62,853 nucleotides of DNA. Origin: Ichthyophonus hoferi (lineage: Eukaryota; Opisthokonta; Ichthyosporea; Ichthyophonida; Ichthyophonidae). The stretch lies in NCBI GenBank assembly GCA_002751075.1, contig NAOQ01000049.1:49311-112163 (forward strand), read 5' to 3'. The notes under the pieces are model-generated. The model was given only the letters and a program-made list of their open reading frames with translations, made no database searches and had not been told where the DNA came from. This document shows, one piece after another, positions 1 through 32,960 of this stretch; position 1 is the first letter of the stretch, and every line of letters starts with the position of its first letter. Both the position numbers and the translations under genes were made by a program.

Positions 1-37
1 GGGGGGATGGTCTGCAGGGATTGAGTGAATATGGGAG

Positions 38-2297
38 CTGATGAAGATGGCATGGACAGATTGCTACGGAGATATTGTAGACATCATTAGACGTCGATAC
101 AATGCCTTCCATGACCTCCATATGCAGGTACCTTTACTAATTGTAGTATTATAGCTTGACTGTTTTAATCGTTCTGTAATGACTGTGCTAATGAGGGATA
201 TGCTGGGTAGTTACAACATGTCAAAGAGCCCATGACCCTCCCTGACCTCCCGCCCAAGAGGGCCTTTGGCAATCTAAGTTTACGATTCTTGCAAGATAGG
301 GCCAAAGACTTGAATATTTACATACAGGTTTGTTTCTCCACATATTCCGTATTGGCCAGTGTTTGGCTGACAAGAGGGTGTATGATAAAAGGGACCAAGA
401 GACTGATAGAGAGGCCATACAGGATCTTTTGTGTACACAGTACGTGACCAAGAACGAAGAATGCGCCCGCATTATAGCCAATTTTTTGAGTCCAGGCGCG
501 TACGCACAGGAATACACCGAGTCAGCCCGAAAGGTATGTGACTTGTAAGGAGTACCCCACAGCAGGCCCTGCTCATAATTTTAATTTCATGCTTTCTTCG
601 TGTTCTCCATATTTTTGCCCCTTGTACATACCTTTTCTTCATATTTAAGCGATCTGCTTCTCTCTTACTTACTTCCAGGTACTCCTAGTGGCTTGGTGTG
701 TAAGTAGACCCCATGCGGGTTACCATAGGTGATGTCTGGGGGTAGTCATGCAATAAATAGGGTGTGCCGCATTCTGACAGGACTGTGATTTACTTTAATA
801 GATAGATAGTATTTGGAACTTCTTCTCTTTAGGCAAGCCTGGCGTTCAAGACAGTGACAGCCAGATCTTCACACCTAACTTCTTTCATAATCAGGACTCT
901 ATGTTTTTGGGTAAGTACTAGCTTCTTAATCAGGCTATAGGAAGTAAAAGCTATTGGCTCATAGGGAAGATACAGACGAGGAGAACGATGAAGACAACAT
1001 TCCCTTTCATATTCTACTGATGGCTGCTGATGAGGTGTTTGACTTCAGTAGTCACAGCTGCAATGCGTAGGTCCTTTTCTAACATGTTGTATGCATACGC
1101 CTGCCTATAGATCTTTTTATTTGAAACATCTGTATACTTATGCATTTCTGTGCTCATATGCACAATCTTAACCTAATCCAGGCACATGTGCATGATTTTG
1201 CACCAGTAATGAGGTAGAAGGGGTATCTAGAGGTGTCGTTATATGGTTGGATGTTTGATAACCTGGGGGTGGTGCAGGTTACGAAACCGATTCCGATTAA
1301 TGGTGCGGTATCTGGTAAGTACATATATGGGATCGTTAATCAACACCCACATAATGGCGACCATGGCCGATCTGTTCTCCGCTCAGCAGATTGCCAAGTA
1401 TATAAGGTAAGTCCATATAGCTGGGGAAGAGCTATAAATAGGTTTACTTGATGGCCTGACCGATGGCAGTGCTGTATGTCTTATGCATGCAGGTAGGACT
1501 ATATCGCTCCTTCCTTCACACTGACTGACTTGTCCCAGGCTCTTTCGAGAGAGTTTCTGGCCCAACGACGTCCTTGCAGGAGCTGGGCCCAAAAGAGACA
1601 GTAAGAAAAAGAGTATCACTTACCATGAGGCTCGTGCCAGGCTGGTGGCAAGTATCCCAGGTGAGGGCCATGCAGGTTTCTTCATGTTGAAGGGATAGTG
1701 AGACAGCCAGAGCGGCCAGCTTATGACTGATGCTGCTAGGTTATAGTGCTGTGGTTTGATCTTGTTAGACTCCCATTTTTACATCATACCAATGCTCCAG
1801 GTGAGTGGCTACTAATTGGTGCTTCATTCTAGAGCAAGCAAAGAAGTATGTAGGTGGACCCAACTGTCGGCAAGGTGTTCTGCATTGCTTTGACATGCTC
1901 CAGCACCCACTACTGAATCGCCGCCTCTCTCTGGCGCTACTGGAGGTGAGTACCGCGTGTTACTATGTCTAGGCAATGGCATGACTTCGTTTGGGAGAGG
2001 CCCATCATCATATTGTCCTGAGTTGCTAGGGAAATATTGTCTTTATTGGTCATATAGGGCAAATATGTACATTTATTTCTTATGCTGTAGAGCTATACTT
2101 TTACAGGCAGGGCTTGGTGATCGTGGCAATAACAAGGACCATTCTAGTCCCGTATGCTTGCACCCAGTTGGCTCATACTATCTTTTACACAGTGCATGCT
2201 AGCGGCCCTGCTGCCCGATCTTAATGTTCCTCACACGGTACACACCCTATTAGAGAAGGCCAACCACCGGCCAGCCCCACATACAGAGAGGGTGTGA
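38..2297 (+). CDS. SNX13: Sorting nexin, SNX13-like, 3' part (PX and nexin-C domains)
   Basis: This is the C-terminal part of a PX-RGS-type sorting nexin; the membrane-anchor, PXA and RGS parts would lie before the window. Supported exons are about 38-127, 211-327, 423-533, 838-910, 970 to about 1050, 1278-1406, 1539-1660, 1833-1945 and 2193-2297, with agreeing splice phases except the 1050/1278 join, whose donor I could not fix. The PX part reads RRYNAFHDLHM, then LPPKRAFGNLSLRFL and DLNIYIQDLLCTQYV. The nexin-C part contains FWPNDVLAGAGPKRDSKKK and FDMLQHPLLNRRLSLALLE. As remembered, several exons align without gaps to human SNX13, better than to SNX14, SNX19 or SNX25. The family binds phosphoinositides on endosomes and at ER-lysosome contacts. 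The gene is convergent with TAF12; a possible AATAAA signal lies near 2463. Confidence 0.83.
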
Positions 2298-3665
2298 TAA
2301 GTAGCCCATAGGTCAGTGCAGACCTACTAGATGTCCTTCGCATGTGTATATTAGTACTAGTACACTTATTAATATTCCTCCCACTGTCATGAATGATACT
2401 GTATTTTAGGCCAATATGACAACGGGTTCTTCACACGGTCAGCGGGGGCTGAGGCTGGGGCCAATAAATGAATTAGGCTAATCCACGCTTCAGAGGTTAT
2501 AACATTAGATGATCTATAAGTGGTGTCAGCCACTTGTCGACTCGAGTTAGCCTAGCTATAACTTCAACTATCGCAGGAAGGAGGTGATCTGTGACACACA
2601 GTGAATACTCTGCAGTATTATAGGAGCCCGACTTCGGCTCTGCAGTATTATAGGAGCCCGACTTCGGCTCTGCACCTGGATTGGCTACTACCTACATGCA
2701 GTACACATTTATTCATGTGGAATTTGTCTACTTCGTCGTTTTTGTCTTAAAATTACTAATACTTACCAGTTAGGGTTTGTATTGGTTCTTATGAGACAAA
2801 TACCCATTCTCATCAAGCCTGCTACTTTGCTAACATGGCCAAGACCATTGAGTGTATATATATAAACCAATGCTTTGAAACCGTGCGATTGGTATACATG
2901 TGGAAATAAACACGCAACCAATGCTTCCCCTCGAAATGTGGCCCCCATGCCATCATCTAAGTAAAGGATCCTACTGTCTCTTTCAAAAACAGACCTAATC
3001 TATTAAGATGACATCAATATAATTTAAATGGAGAGTGGAAGTATAAAGATAATAATACCAACCTACTATATACACCCTATCACATGACTGATGATCTTTG
3101 CCCAATAATAATGAAGGCATTGATGGCCTGCTGGTATCTTTTCCAAGCAAGGAAATACAAGGCCATATATATATCCTCATGTACAGGGCATAGCACGCCC
3201 TTCAAGCGACATACCATCAAATCAGTTTGTATATGAAACTAACGGAACTTCTAGATGAGAAAAACAATTTACAATTTGCAGCACGGAGTTGGTATAATTT
3301 TTATGTCAGGTTGTCTGTTCCTTTCATACTTTCATTCTATATAGTTTAAGTGGATTTTTTCTACGTGCATATGGCCTGGCTCTGTGCTATAGACGTACCA
3401 TAATATTCAGTGTAAAAACCAGTGGTCATTGTGGTAACACCACACTATGTGAATCTACCTTTACACATTGAACATGCAAGTCATAACGACATGTTTTCGG
3501 TGGTTTTCAATGCCCTGCCCGTGTCTCCCCTTATTGGCATAGATAGAGTCATGTATCCATCTCACAGGTAGGGGTGTGGTGGGAGCCCAGAGGCCAATAT
3601 ACCACAATCAATGCCAATCATAAAGTGGGAGAGAAAACGAGAGTAAATGTATGTGTAGAGAGAGG
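2298..3665. other. Convergent intergenic region SNX13/TAF12
   Basis: No coding exon is recognised here. The stretch should hold the 3' UTRs of SNX13 (+) and TAF12 (-). It contains a perfect 30-bp tandem repeat (2611-2674). Short ORFs on either strand show no splice-compatible or family-like translation. Confidence 0.6.
2611..2674. repeat. Perfect 30-bp tandem duplication with hairpin arms
   Basis: The 30-bp unit at 2611-2640 is repeated exactly at 2641-2670 and starts again for 4 bases. Each unit carries the inverted pair GAGCC...GGCTC around a 7-base loop, the second arm running on into the next copy. It lies just past the SNX13 stop codon, so it may be in the 3' UTR. Confidence 0.9.
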
Positions 3666-6600
3666 TCAGTCTGCTCGCCCTCCAGCATTAGCAGCGCGTC
3701 TTAACAGAACCATACGACGGCGATGTGCCTCAGTGGTTGGCAGGCGCCGAGATATGGTCCTGTGACTTGGGTGGCCTGGCTGTGGCATGCTATGATTGCG
3801 AGCTGAGAGGGAGAGGACATTAATGGTCTAAACCACCCCATGTATAATAGGAAAGGAACATAACTATTTCAAGAAAGGGCAGGCATGGTACAGGAAGCGC
3901 CTAAAATATAAGTAATAGCTGTGGAGACAGATTAAAGTTATTCCTAACTTCTATGGTGATGACTCCACACCTAAGCCCTAGTCATGCTGGGCATACATCT
4001 ATAGTGCATCTACAGCCATAAGGTATGCAGTGACGGAGGGGGTATTTATTACCCAAATGGAGCACAAGGTCGCCAGCTTGTAGCATCCCGGAGCCCCGGT
4101 GATTGGCTAGAGAACAGGCAAAGCGTGTTGTACTCTCAATAAATCTATCAGCTATAAGAAGCAGTGCCTACAGTCCACAGGCCTTGTGTCAGACATTATG
4201 TTTTGTTCTGATTTTTATACAAGAAATATATATATATCTCCTACTACTATATTGGGGAATAGTAAAAATTGAATGATATATGATATATAGTAAATGGACA
4301 GGGTGTAAGACATGAATATGTAGTGATCTCTGAAAGAACAAAGAAATGATTGGGTGAAGTACAGCGGCAGGAAGATACAACTGAATCGCATGCACCAATG
4401 ATTATGCCTGGTGTGCGAGAGAGCAATCTTTATTGGCTCATTGGGGTACTATTAAAAGGCATATTAAATGGTAGTAGGGGCAGTTGCAGTTGGTATTATA
4501 AAGCTGGACCTGCGGGAAAGATGAAGGTCCCAGGTCTCCACAGTATATTGTATTATATTATATTATCTTGTATTATACTATATGGATGTACATGACAAAG
4601 CAGAGAATAGCCTACCTCCTCCACCTCCTGTGTAATGGCCATACTGGGATCCACCAACTTGACAAGGTCCAGAATTGATTGCCCCTGTTGCGTACATATG
4701 AAGAAACTACAAGTCAGATACTGGTGGAACACCCTATAGAAGGGAGGTTGTATGTAGATGTATTGACTAGCCTATTGTCTGTGAACAGTGGAGCATTCTT
4801 GGGCCTCCCTGTTACAAAGCCTATCCTGTTCACTTAATTTTAAGATAGGTTGGTTGAATATGGACGCTTTATATAATAAAACATTGCCCAACTATCTTAA
4901 GGGGCTATTGCCACTGACTAATATCCAATAGTTATAGTGTCATAGTAGAATAAGAGTCACATTAGAGGCTGCCAGACCAGTCAGGTAGGAGGTTACCTTG
5001 GGTGGGTTGTCTGCAGTAGCCTTCCTGCTAGTATGGATCTGTTGGACTGCCATAAGGTCGGCCACACGTATAGGGGCAAAGGTCTCCTGCATATATCAGA
5101 ATAGGTTAGCAGACAGGCTGGCTATAGAGGGTGGCCATAGCCCTAGCTGGCAATGCCCAGATTCATGATCCCTACCACCTCTAGTAACATATCATGGGGG
5201 CACGAGACCACTATGCAAAGGACATAAATAGAAAGTAGTCATTCTACCACTAACGTATTACAGCACAGTCCATATAAGGAGGCAAGTTTGCATACCTGCA
5301 TAGCCCCTATAGTGGGGGCAGGTTTCATTGGTCCAGGCTTCTGAGGGAGTTGGGAGGAGGTGCCCTGTTGTGGCGTACACGGAGACTGCAAAGGTGGCGT
5401 TTTAGCCCATGCCTGTACCTTAGACATACCCATGACCTTCAAGTACGCACCTGCGTCAGGGAAGCTTCCTGTTTTACCACTTGTATAGTCCCTGCCGGTC
5501 TGGTCTCTTGTTGAACCGTAGTAACAGGCGAGGCCGCAAACGTCACCGGCTGGGCAGGAGCTGGGCCAACAATACCCAGAGAAGAAGAGGCTGGTGTGGT
5601 GGCAGCTGGAGCAGCAAGGTTTGGACTAGCCCGCACAGACTGTTGCTGTTGCTGAAATTGAAAGGCTGCAGCCTGTTGCTGCATCTGCTGTTTGATCTGA
5701 TCCGAGAGTTGCTGGTAGTGGGTTTCTATGTTCTTCTTTCGAGTATATAGCTCCTGCAATCTGTCTGTGGTCTGTTGCAGGTCCAACATTGCCTCAGGCT
5801 GGGCCCCCATACCAGTGCTCACTCCCCTGGCCCAACCATATTAGTCGATCCTAACAGCCACTGACTGACTATGTACCCTACTAATCCAACACTCACTTTT
5901 CATCTAGTTGCTTCTTGTGGGGCTCCAGTCTGCCAATCTCCGTCATAACCTATAGACCTTGTTATTAGCCAATCCACCTTCTCCTTCCAATCCTATAAGA
6001 CCAACTACCCACCCAGTGAAACCTAAAGGCTACAGTAGAAAAGATACACATTTTAAAAAATATTCCTCTGGTTATAGTCTACCATGACCTGCACAGACAG
6101 TGCTATCTACTCTACAGCAAACAAAAAATAAAAGATAAATGGGTCCTTCAAAGTGAATACCTTCTTATACTCGCCTCGCAAGCTCTCACCCAATAGCTGG
6201 TGATGTTGTTGCTGCTGCTGTTGCTGCTGTAAAGTGTGGAGATGTACAGTGGCAGGAGTGACCCCCGGTGATCCTCCCTGGCCCTGAGGGTCCCTCTCAG
6301 TCACAAAAAAGTATAAAATGCCAGACAGGGTTTCTATGGTGCGTTTATTTCCACTAGTTATCCTAATATATCAATAATAATGGGAAAAAAACAATGCGTA
6401 TACCCACACGTCTGAATATCTCATTCATCAGGGTAATCTCTGCAGTTTACAAATTATTATAAGCTTAACCCAGAAAAACATTGCACAACAGGGCAGTATT
6501 GAGCCCACCAGTCTAGTCAGCTCTGTTCTATAAAATAATGATGGTCGATATAAATTACTACAAGCTAATAGTATTGCCTGCATTTAAAACTAAAACACAC

Positions 6601-6895
6601 TCTTGCTGATAGCTACCTGCGAGTGTGCCAAGCGTTTGACACCGACTGCTTGTGGGGCTGCTGCATTGGCACTTAACTTGGCCGACCCTGTGCCGAGGGA
6701 AACCTGGTAAAGAGGGGTTTTCTGCTGTGATTGTGCCATCTGCAGTTGTAGCTGCTGTTGCTGTAGTTGTTGTAGCTCAAGTTGATGTGACTGTGACTGA
6801 TGGGCGGCTGAGGAGGGTGGAACAGTAGGACTTCTAGCAGGTTGTGGTTGGCCTGTAGACTGAGATCGCTGAGGCTGTGGCTTCGGTGGCATCAT
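3666..6895 (-). CDS. TAF12: TFIID/SAGA subunit TAF12 with long Q-rich N-terminus
   Basis: TAF12 is a histone-fold (H2B-like) subunit of TFIID and SAGA that pairs with TAF4 or ADA1. Exons on the minus strand are 6895-6617, 6295-6161, 5949-5897, 5826-5451, 5412-5296, 5086-4997, 4684-4616, 4167-4053 and 3802-3666. All junctions are in phase and give about 456 aa. The histone fold lies in the last three exons: ILDLVKLVDPSMAITQEVEE, then ALLLIADRFIESTTRFACSL, then the QAGDLVLHL helix. The C-terminus has LPTTEAHRRRMVLLRRAA, matching the human TTEAHKQRMALIRK tail. The first 300 residues are rich in Q, P and S, with a QQQQQQQQHH run and a likely coiled coil (LDLQQTTDRLQELYTRKKN). Human TAF12 is about 161 aa and yeast about 539 aa. 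The start is the first ATG of the 5' exon; an upstream non-coding exon is possible. Confidence 0.93.
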
Positions 6896-9078
6896 GTTCA
6901 GCAGTACTTAGCCAATAATGTTAACGCTGCCTGTACGTCTCCCACTTCCTTCTACTATCCCTACAATAAATACTTTTGCCTATGATTTTCCCCTCTCTTT
7001 TGACTATCTACTATATATATATACAATACGTAATATAATATATAACATAACTTATGTTCCAGGCTCTATTTACCATTATGGCCGTAGCATATATGTCGTC
7101 ATCAGCTTAATATTTTCAAAATGCTGTTGCACAACAATGTTTAGCTATTGGCTATTAATTATTATTTATGGTTTATGAAATGTGAACTATGAAGTATAAA
7201 TTATATATTATTAATTATCAATTATAAATTATCAATTATAAATTACATAATAATAACTATATATTATATATTATAAATTAAGGATTACAAATTAAGAATT
7301 ACGTTATGGTGAACTGCTGCTACTATGCCCATGAATAACCAGATATATGCATTGATTCAAAACGTATGTTCTTACGTAGAAAAATTACTCGTGTTTTTTT
7401 TTTGAAAAAAGGTTCCATCGCCGTCTGTAAATAACTGTTACCACTACCACTATTCTCTGGTATTAATTCCTGAAGATATGGTAAGAGAAATACAGCCAGA
7501 TAAACATATCATAGTACACCACTATTAGCACTGGGAATTTTACTCAATTAATGCTTAAGCTCACAACTAGTTTTAGACATTCAAATACAGTAAGAGGTGA
7601 CCACCATTTAGCATGACTGTTCGGGTAAAGCGATGAAATATGGAAGAATACAAGTATATTTTAATGTAGATGGAGTTCTATACAGCCTAAATCCCATCAA
7701 CCAAGTCTAATATGTCCTGGTACCAAAAGTATTAAAATGATTTATTTTATTTTAGTAATAGATCCATAGTTGAACTGCTTGCTGATTAGACATAGGTTAT
7801 AATAGAGATAAATAATGTAAAGCAGTGTTACATTCCAGGCACAAGGTAAGTGACTGGACTGGAGGCATTATTAGTACATATAGTATGAGAATTATTGAGA
7901 AATATAAAATTGTCAAAGAGCATTTTCTTTTTAAAAGCATTTCTGAGCTTTTCACTTGTGGACAGATTTTTTATCAAATAGAAAACAAGTAAATATTTGA
8001 CTGTTTTGCTCCTAATATGTAATCAATTTGAAAAAAGTAAAACAATAATGGCTGAGCAGTTTTGCCTTCAACATATTTAAAACTAATCTTTACCTACACA
8101 CACAGGGGAGATAATATTAATTATTTCAAATGCCTTTCTTTCTCAGAAGATAAATAATGAATATTTTTCCTCAGTCCTTTTACCGCTTTATTTTATTCGG
8201 CTTTATCTTTTGTGACATGTAGTTGACTAATTAAAATTTTATTAATGCCACTCTCAATAAGATAGAAATAAAATAAGAGTTTCCACCAAATCTAATCATT
8301 GATACTATTTTTTTCAATGATATAACTTGACCAACCTCATTTATTAATGAAACGAAGTTTTAAATTTTTTATTTCTGGGCAGGAATGCTGACCGAAAACC
8401 TCATCATACTAAAACTAGCAATTTATTTTATTTTTAACGCCTGATACATAGTAAGTGACATGACGCTGTTAGATGTTATATCTAATACCCACACTATGCC
8501 TGGTTTTCGAGAGGGGAATAGGCAGGGCTCCTGTAAAAAGCTTCTAATCTTCTCATGAATAATTGTGTTAGTCATGCTGTCAATGTTATAAACCTAAAAG
8601 AATTACAAATGGGCTACATTCCATCACGATCTAGATGTAGATTGTGACCAATAGACTAAAGCTGTTCTAATTATCATTATTGGTCCTATAATGATTTATT
8701 AACTATAGTTGCGCAAACCCAAACTTCCGGGGTGCCATCCTAGCTAATCGGGCCATGGCAGTTATTGTGTACACAGCTGTGTTGTGTTACTACTTTAGGG
8801 TGGTTGTAGTAGTATAGCGTTATATAATTATGTAGGTATTTAGTTATACAGTCATATATAAGGAAAGAAGCTCTTTATCTTTGTGCAGCTGGAATGAGTA
8901 CATATAATTTATACCCACGTTACTATTGCAATCCGACCTAGATGTGCGCTCCAGTCACACTTTATAAATAGTTGCTTAACAACCATTCTTTCTAGCTAAG
9001 TAGGACAGTTTGTTGCCTCTGCCACTTGCAACCGTCAAGTCCAGTTCAGGTGTACTATTTAAAACGCTGGGAAAGATT
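6896..9078. promoter_or_regulatory. Divergent spacer between TAF12 (-) and SMG1 (+)
   Basis: This 2.2-kb AT-rich stretch has no supported coding exon. Because the flanking genes diverge, it must contain both promoters. I see no single motif that identifies either start site. A low-complexity tract of AATTATCAATTATAAATT-like units lies at about 7198-7290. Confidence 0.5.
7198..7290. repeat. AT-only imperfect tandem tract
   Basis: The stretch is made almost entirely of A and T, with repeated units close to AATTATCAATTATA, and lies in the TAF12/SMG1 spacer. It looks like simple-sequence expansion. Confidence 0.75.
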
Positions 9079-29190
<20,112 letters not shown>

Positions 29191-30700
29191 TATGCTGTCA
29201 TATGGTCTCTCAAAAGACCTGTTTGCTTTTATTGTAATGAATGAATATAATATGTATGCTAGAAAGGGATATAATTTATAATATTAGCTAAGATAAATAG
29301 GAACCATACAGCTTGATCTTATCACAGCAAATATATTTTGATATACATTTATATAGACTCCTCATAATACATGATATTCTCTTTTCATGCCTGAATGGAT
29401 GTCGTAGTTCCCACCCTCCCTTACCATATTTACACCCTATAATCATTTAACTAACATTGTTTGGGGTTTATTGGCATAGGCATGCAATATAGCGGCAGCA
29501 GCATCGTTAGTAGCTTTACAGTAGTTTTATTACTATTTTCTCTATAAACCAACTGGCCTTAAAATCATCTTCAAAGACTAGTTTCATTACCTATTGATCT
29601 GAATAAACGGTTATTATTTCTGGGACTCACAAAAGTTTAGCATATCTTATTTATTTCGTTGGGTTAAAATAGTTACAAATTACAAAATCACGAGGAAAGC
29701 CGTATGTATGGTTGTAATGGTATCAGGGGCATATATACTATTTTAATGTCACGCTTGCACATTTTGACACTGTTTTATAATATATTGGCAAGTTATAAGG
29801 CAGTCTTGAACATGTATATAGCTATGATTATTTAATATTGTAGGGGTTTTCGATCCAAATGATGAGTTTCGCAAGCAAAAGTATATAATTTTTTCCCGCT
29901 CAAAAGGAGAACAAATAAATTATATTTTTTTACATCATTTAATGTAGTAAAAGACTATTAGTCCAAAAAAAAATTGTTATCTGTATGATATAGTTTTCAA
30001 AATATTATAATTTCTTTATATATGTATATAAAGAATAACTCTATATATGATTGTAGTAATATAACGTATCATCCTTTTACTGGACAAATGATACTGATTA
30101 CATGCCATGTTGACTACTTGTTATATATATATAAATCATCTAGGTTGAGAATAAATTAGAAGAATTTTTTTTTTTTAAAAAAAAGTTTTCGAAGCTTATA
30201 TAAAAAGAACATCATGACCAGCATCAGAAGCTATCGTCTAGTATATATATATAGTTTTGAACGAACAGGAAAAACATAATTTTGATCGCCAGATTATAAT
30301 TCTTATCGGGAAACTTATTGAACGCGAGACTTCTTCAATTGGATCGAAAATCTCTAAATTAGCAATTATTATTACATCCAATCTGGAAAAATAATAGCTA
30401 GTGTTGCCAATCGAAGATGAAGATCATGGTGCTTGTAAAGGGCTATTCCAATTAAATCTTAGCATTCAACTGATTATAATTGGTATGAGTCAACTCATGC
30501 AAGGCGGATTAATTAAAAGATATACATTGTAAATTCAGTAAATAAACAATACCAATGAAAAAGCAGGTTTGATAACTATGCGTTTGGACTCCGGTAGTTT
30601 GTACGGCTGATAAGAAATATATAACATGATTCCGAATTGCTAAGTACATACCTTAGAATTACTAGCCCGTTAAACAAAACACAAAAACCTTTTAGAAAAT
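29191..30700. other. AT-rich region 3' of SMG1
   Basis: This holds the SMG1 3' UTR and AT-rich sequence. No ORF here has a recognisable family or convincing splice context. Confidence 0.5.
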
Positions 30701-30721
30701 TTGTTTATTTATCAGGAAAAA

Positions 30722-30937
30722 ATGTTCGCATTGTTCGTTGTGCTTGGCCTTGCTGGCGTTGCTTCAGTGACCAGCGGCATGCCAATATCATCCGCCCTAG
30801 CCATACCCTCAACTGCGATTTTGCAGTGCCCTCCTGATTGGGCAAGTCGGAATGAATGGCTTTATCCCATACATGTTGATGATGATATACCGCGTTACTT
30901 CAAATGCATTAACGGGATTCCAATGGGATTTTATTAA
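30722..30937 (+). CDS. Small secreted peptide, half chitin-binding-like
   Basis: A 71-codon ORF starts at an ATG and begins with a clear signal peptide (MFALFVVLGLAGVASVTSG). The mature part contains AILQCPPDW, then YPIHVDDDIPRYFKCINGIP, then a stop. Its C-x-P...YP...D..RYFKC.NG pattern resembles the first half of a type-2 chitin-binding (peritrophin-A, CBM14) domain, which normally has six cysteines; only two are present. It may be a small peptide gene, the first exon of a longer gene, or a truncated copy. It stands alone in an AT-rich block. Function is not assigned. Confidence 0.4.
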   Translation: MFALFVVLGLAGVASVTSGMPISSALAIPSTAILQCPPDWASRNEWLYPIHVDDDIPRYFKCINGIPMGFY

Positions 30938-31329
30938 TAAGTTGCTGCGACTAAAAACAATTAAAGGAGCAGTAAACCCATTATAGACACATGCCACTTA
31001 CGATTATAAGAAATAGTAAGAAAACCTAGTATACTTCAACGTACAATGTGTTAACTAAATCTTTTTATCTTTGACAATTTCTATAGACTTAAATTCTACA
31101 GTCCTGAGAGTGATCTTCATGCTTTGTGCCAGTTCACCATTGTACATATCCTACATATATCTTTTCAACATAGAAAATAAATTAAAAACAGTTAGGATTG
31201 GCTGTCTACCTTTTTGAATCATAAATAAAAAGCAAATGTATATTGGATTTCTCAAATTGTTATTGAGGTGAGGTTATCAAATAAACCAACTATTATATTA
31301 TGTAATCTGATTATTATGAGTTACATATT

Positions 31330-31560
31330 ACAATCTAAATGAATAATACTTCATGTTATAAAACCGTTAACTCCGAATGAGCACGCTGTTTGGCCAAAGT
31401 TATGATAACAAGCGGATTATAATCATCAGTCTAATATTAGTTAATTGTATAACGTTCTTAGTCAGGAAAATTGATTTGTCAATATATTATAGTATATAAG
31501 CACTTACATAATGAATTAGCTAACGAGCCATCCAAATGAGGACATGACTACCTTGAAAGT
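31330..31560 (+). repeat. Dispersed repeat R1, copy in block A
   Basis: This 230-bp segment matches, in reverse orientation and by eye at roughly 75%, the segment at 56749-56960. A shorter same-orientation copy lies at about 54290-54410, and a fragment at about 52600-52645. Shared words include TTTGGCCAAAGTT, TTAGTTAATTG and GAGCCATCCAAATGA. I could not find clear terminal repeats, so the class is unknown. Confidence 0.6.
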
Positions 31561-32749
31561 AACTTTATCTTTCAGAAGACGGTGTATACGGGTAGGATCG
31601 TTCTTATTTATACAGTGGGCTTGATTTGATACCCGCAACCCTCATACTTACAGCATACAAGGCGATAAAAACCTATTTCTTTATGTAAATTAATTTCTCT
31701 CAAAAAATTTTTCTTCACAACCAGCCGGGTTATTTTGGCTTTGTAGTTATAACGTGTTATAGGAATTGAAAAATATACGGGTAGGTTTGCTCAGCTGGGA
31801 GGTTTCAAGCTGCTTGCAATCAATGGCGCAGGTAAAACAATTGGTGCTGTAAATAATAATAATTAACTTTATTTTTGACAAGACCGTTCGGCATTAAAAT
31901 ATCATAAAGTAAAACTCCCTTTATTAAGTAAATTGAGAGAGTGACGGTAAATGATTTTATTGTATGCTTTCCATATTCATAGATATGTAGATGCATTTTT
32001 GGCATTGAATAATCAAACGAAAAGCAGTCATTATATCTAAATATGTCAACAGTTAAATCAACTTTTTAGCAACTTTTGACATATTGAGAGTAGAAAATAT
32101 GTTTACAGGGAATGGCGAGAGGATCTCATAGAATGTCGGAGCAGATAGGACAGATACATCCGTCGACAAAAACAACTTTATCAATAATTTTTTCGATATC
32201 ATATCCACTAAGTGTTGGAGTTGTGGTTGAATTCTGAAATCAACGCCATTATCTTTGTTGCATTGTATGCGCACTGCTTTCTATCTATTGCTATACTATG
32301 ATATGGTAGGAATATATAATAATTTTGGAAAAGATGACTTTTGATTGTGCGTAACCTGTCACTAACAACGTTCGAAGATATCTTATATCATAGGTTGGCT
32401 TTGATGGCTGGCTCCTTGTTATCTATCACCACTACATTAATTGGTTACTATAAACATAAAGCAAGCAGGAAAAAAACAAATGTGTTGCCTAATTATATAG
32501 TGGTAGGGTTTATTTACCGGTGTAATTGTTGGAAGGTACAAATTTCAATTTCAATAATATTTTTTCAATATTTTGTTTTTCAATATTTTCATTAAGCACA
32601 TTTTAACACCCCTCATCAAATACTTATAAATTTTAATTTTAATTTGCGCAGACCTTTGTCAACCATTCTTTTAATTGACCAAGTAGCATATATGTAATTA
32701 GGCAAATGTATTTTACTGGTTTTTCAGGTACCAGCCATTTCAGATATAT

Positions 32750-32960
32750 GCTTTGGGGTTCAAATAACATACGGTTATGACATCCTGCCTAAGGTAAGTC
32801 ATGCTGACTTGTTTAATAATAAAAATATGTATTAACAAACCTGTACTCCGTGTATGCAAAAAGACATGTTAAAATGCCTCTTAATTTGGTATTCTTTCTT
32901 TTTAAACAAATATAGGTTGCAGGAACGCTCCTGTGTCTACTACTTATTATTACCAACACT
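32750..32960 (+). repeat. Dispersed repeat R2, copy in block A
   Basis: This matches 53515-53700 in the same orientation. Shared words include TTTAATAATAAAAATAT, ACATGTTAAAA, CTTAATTTGGTA and AAACAAATATAGGT, followed by AGGAACGCTC. The class is unknown. The copies are diverged, so the duplication is old. Confidence 0.6.

Noticed and set aside
5481-5750. Plus-strand ORF opposite TAF12
   Set aside because: It is the reverse of a Q-rich TAF12 exon, which gives L/S-rich antisense translation.
9010-9078. Start of SMG1 at 9010
   Set aside because: The codon there is TTG; the first ATG in this frame is at 9079.
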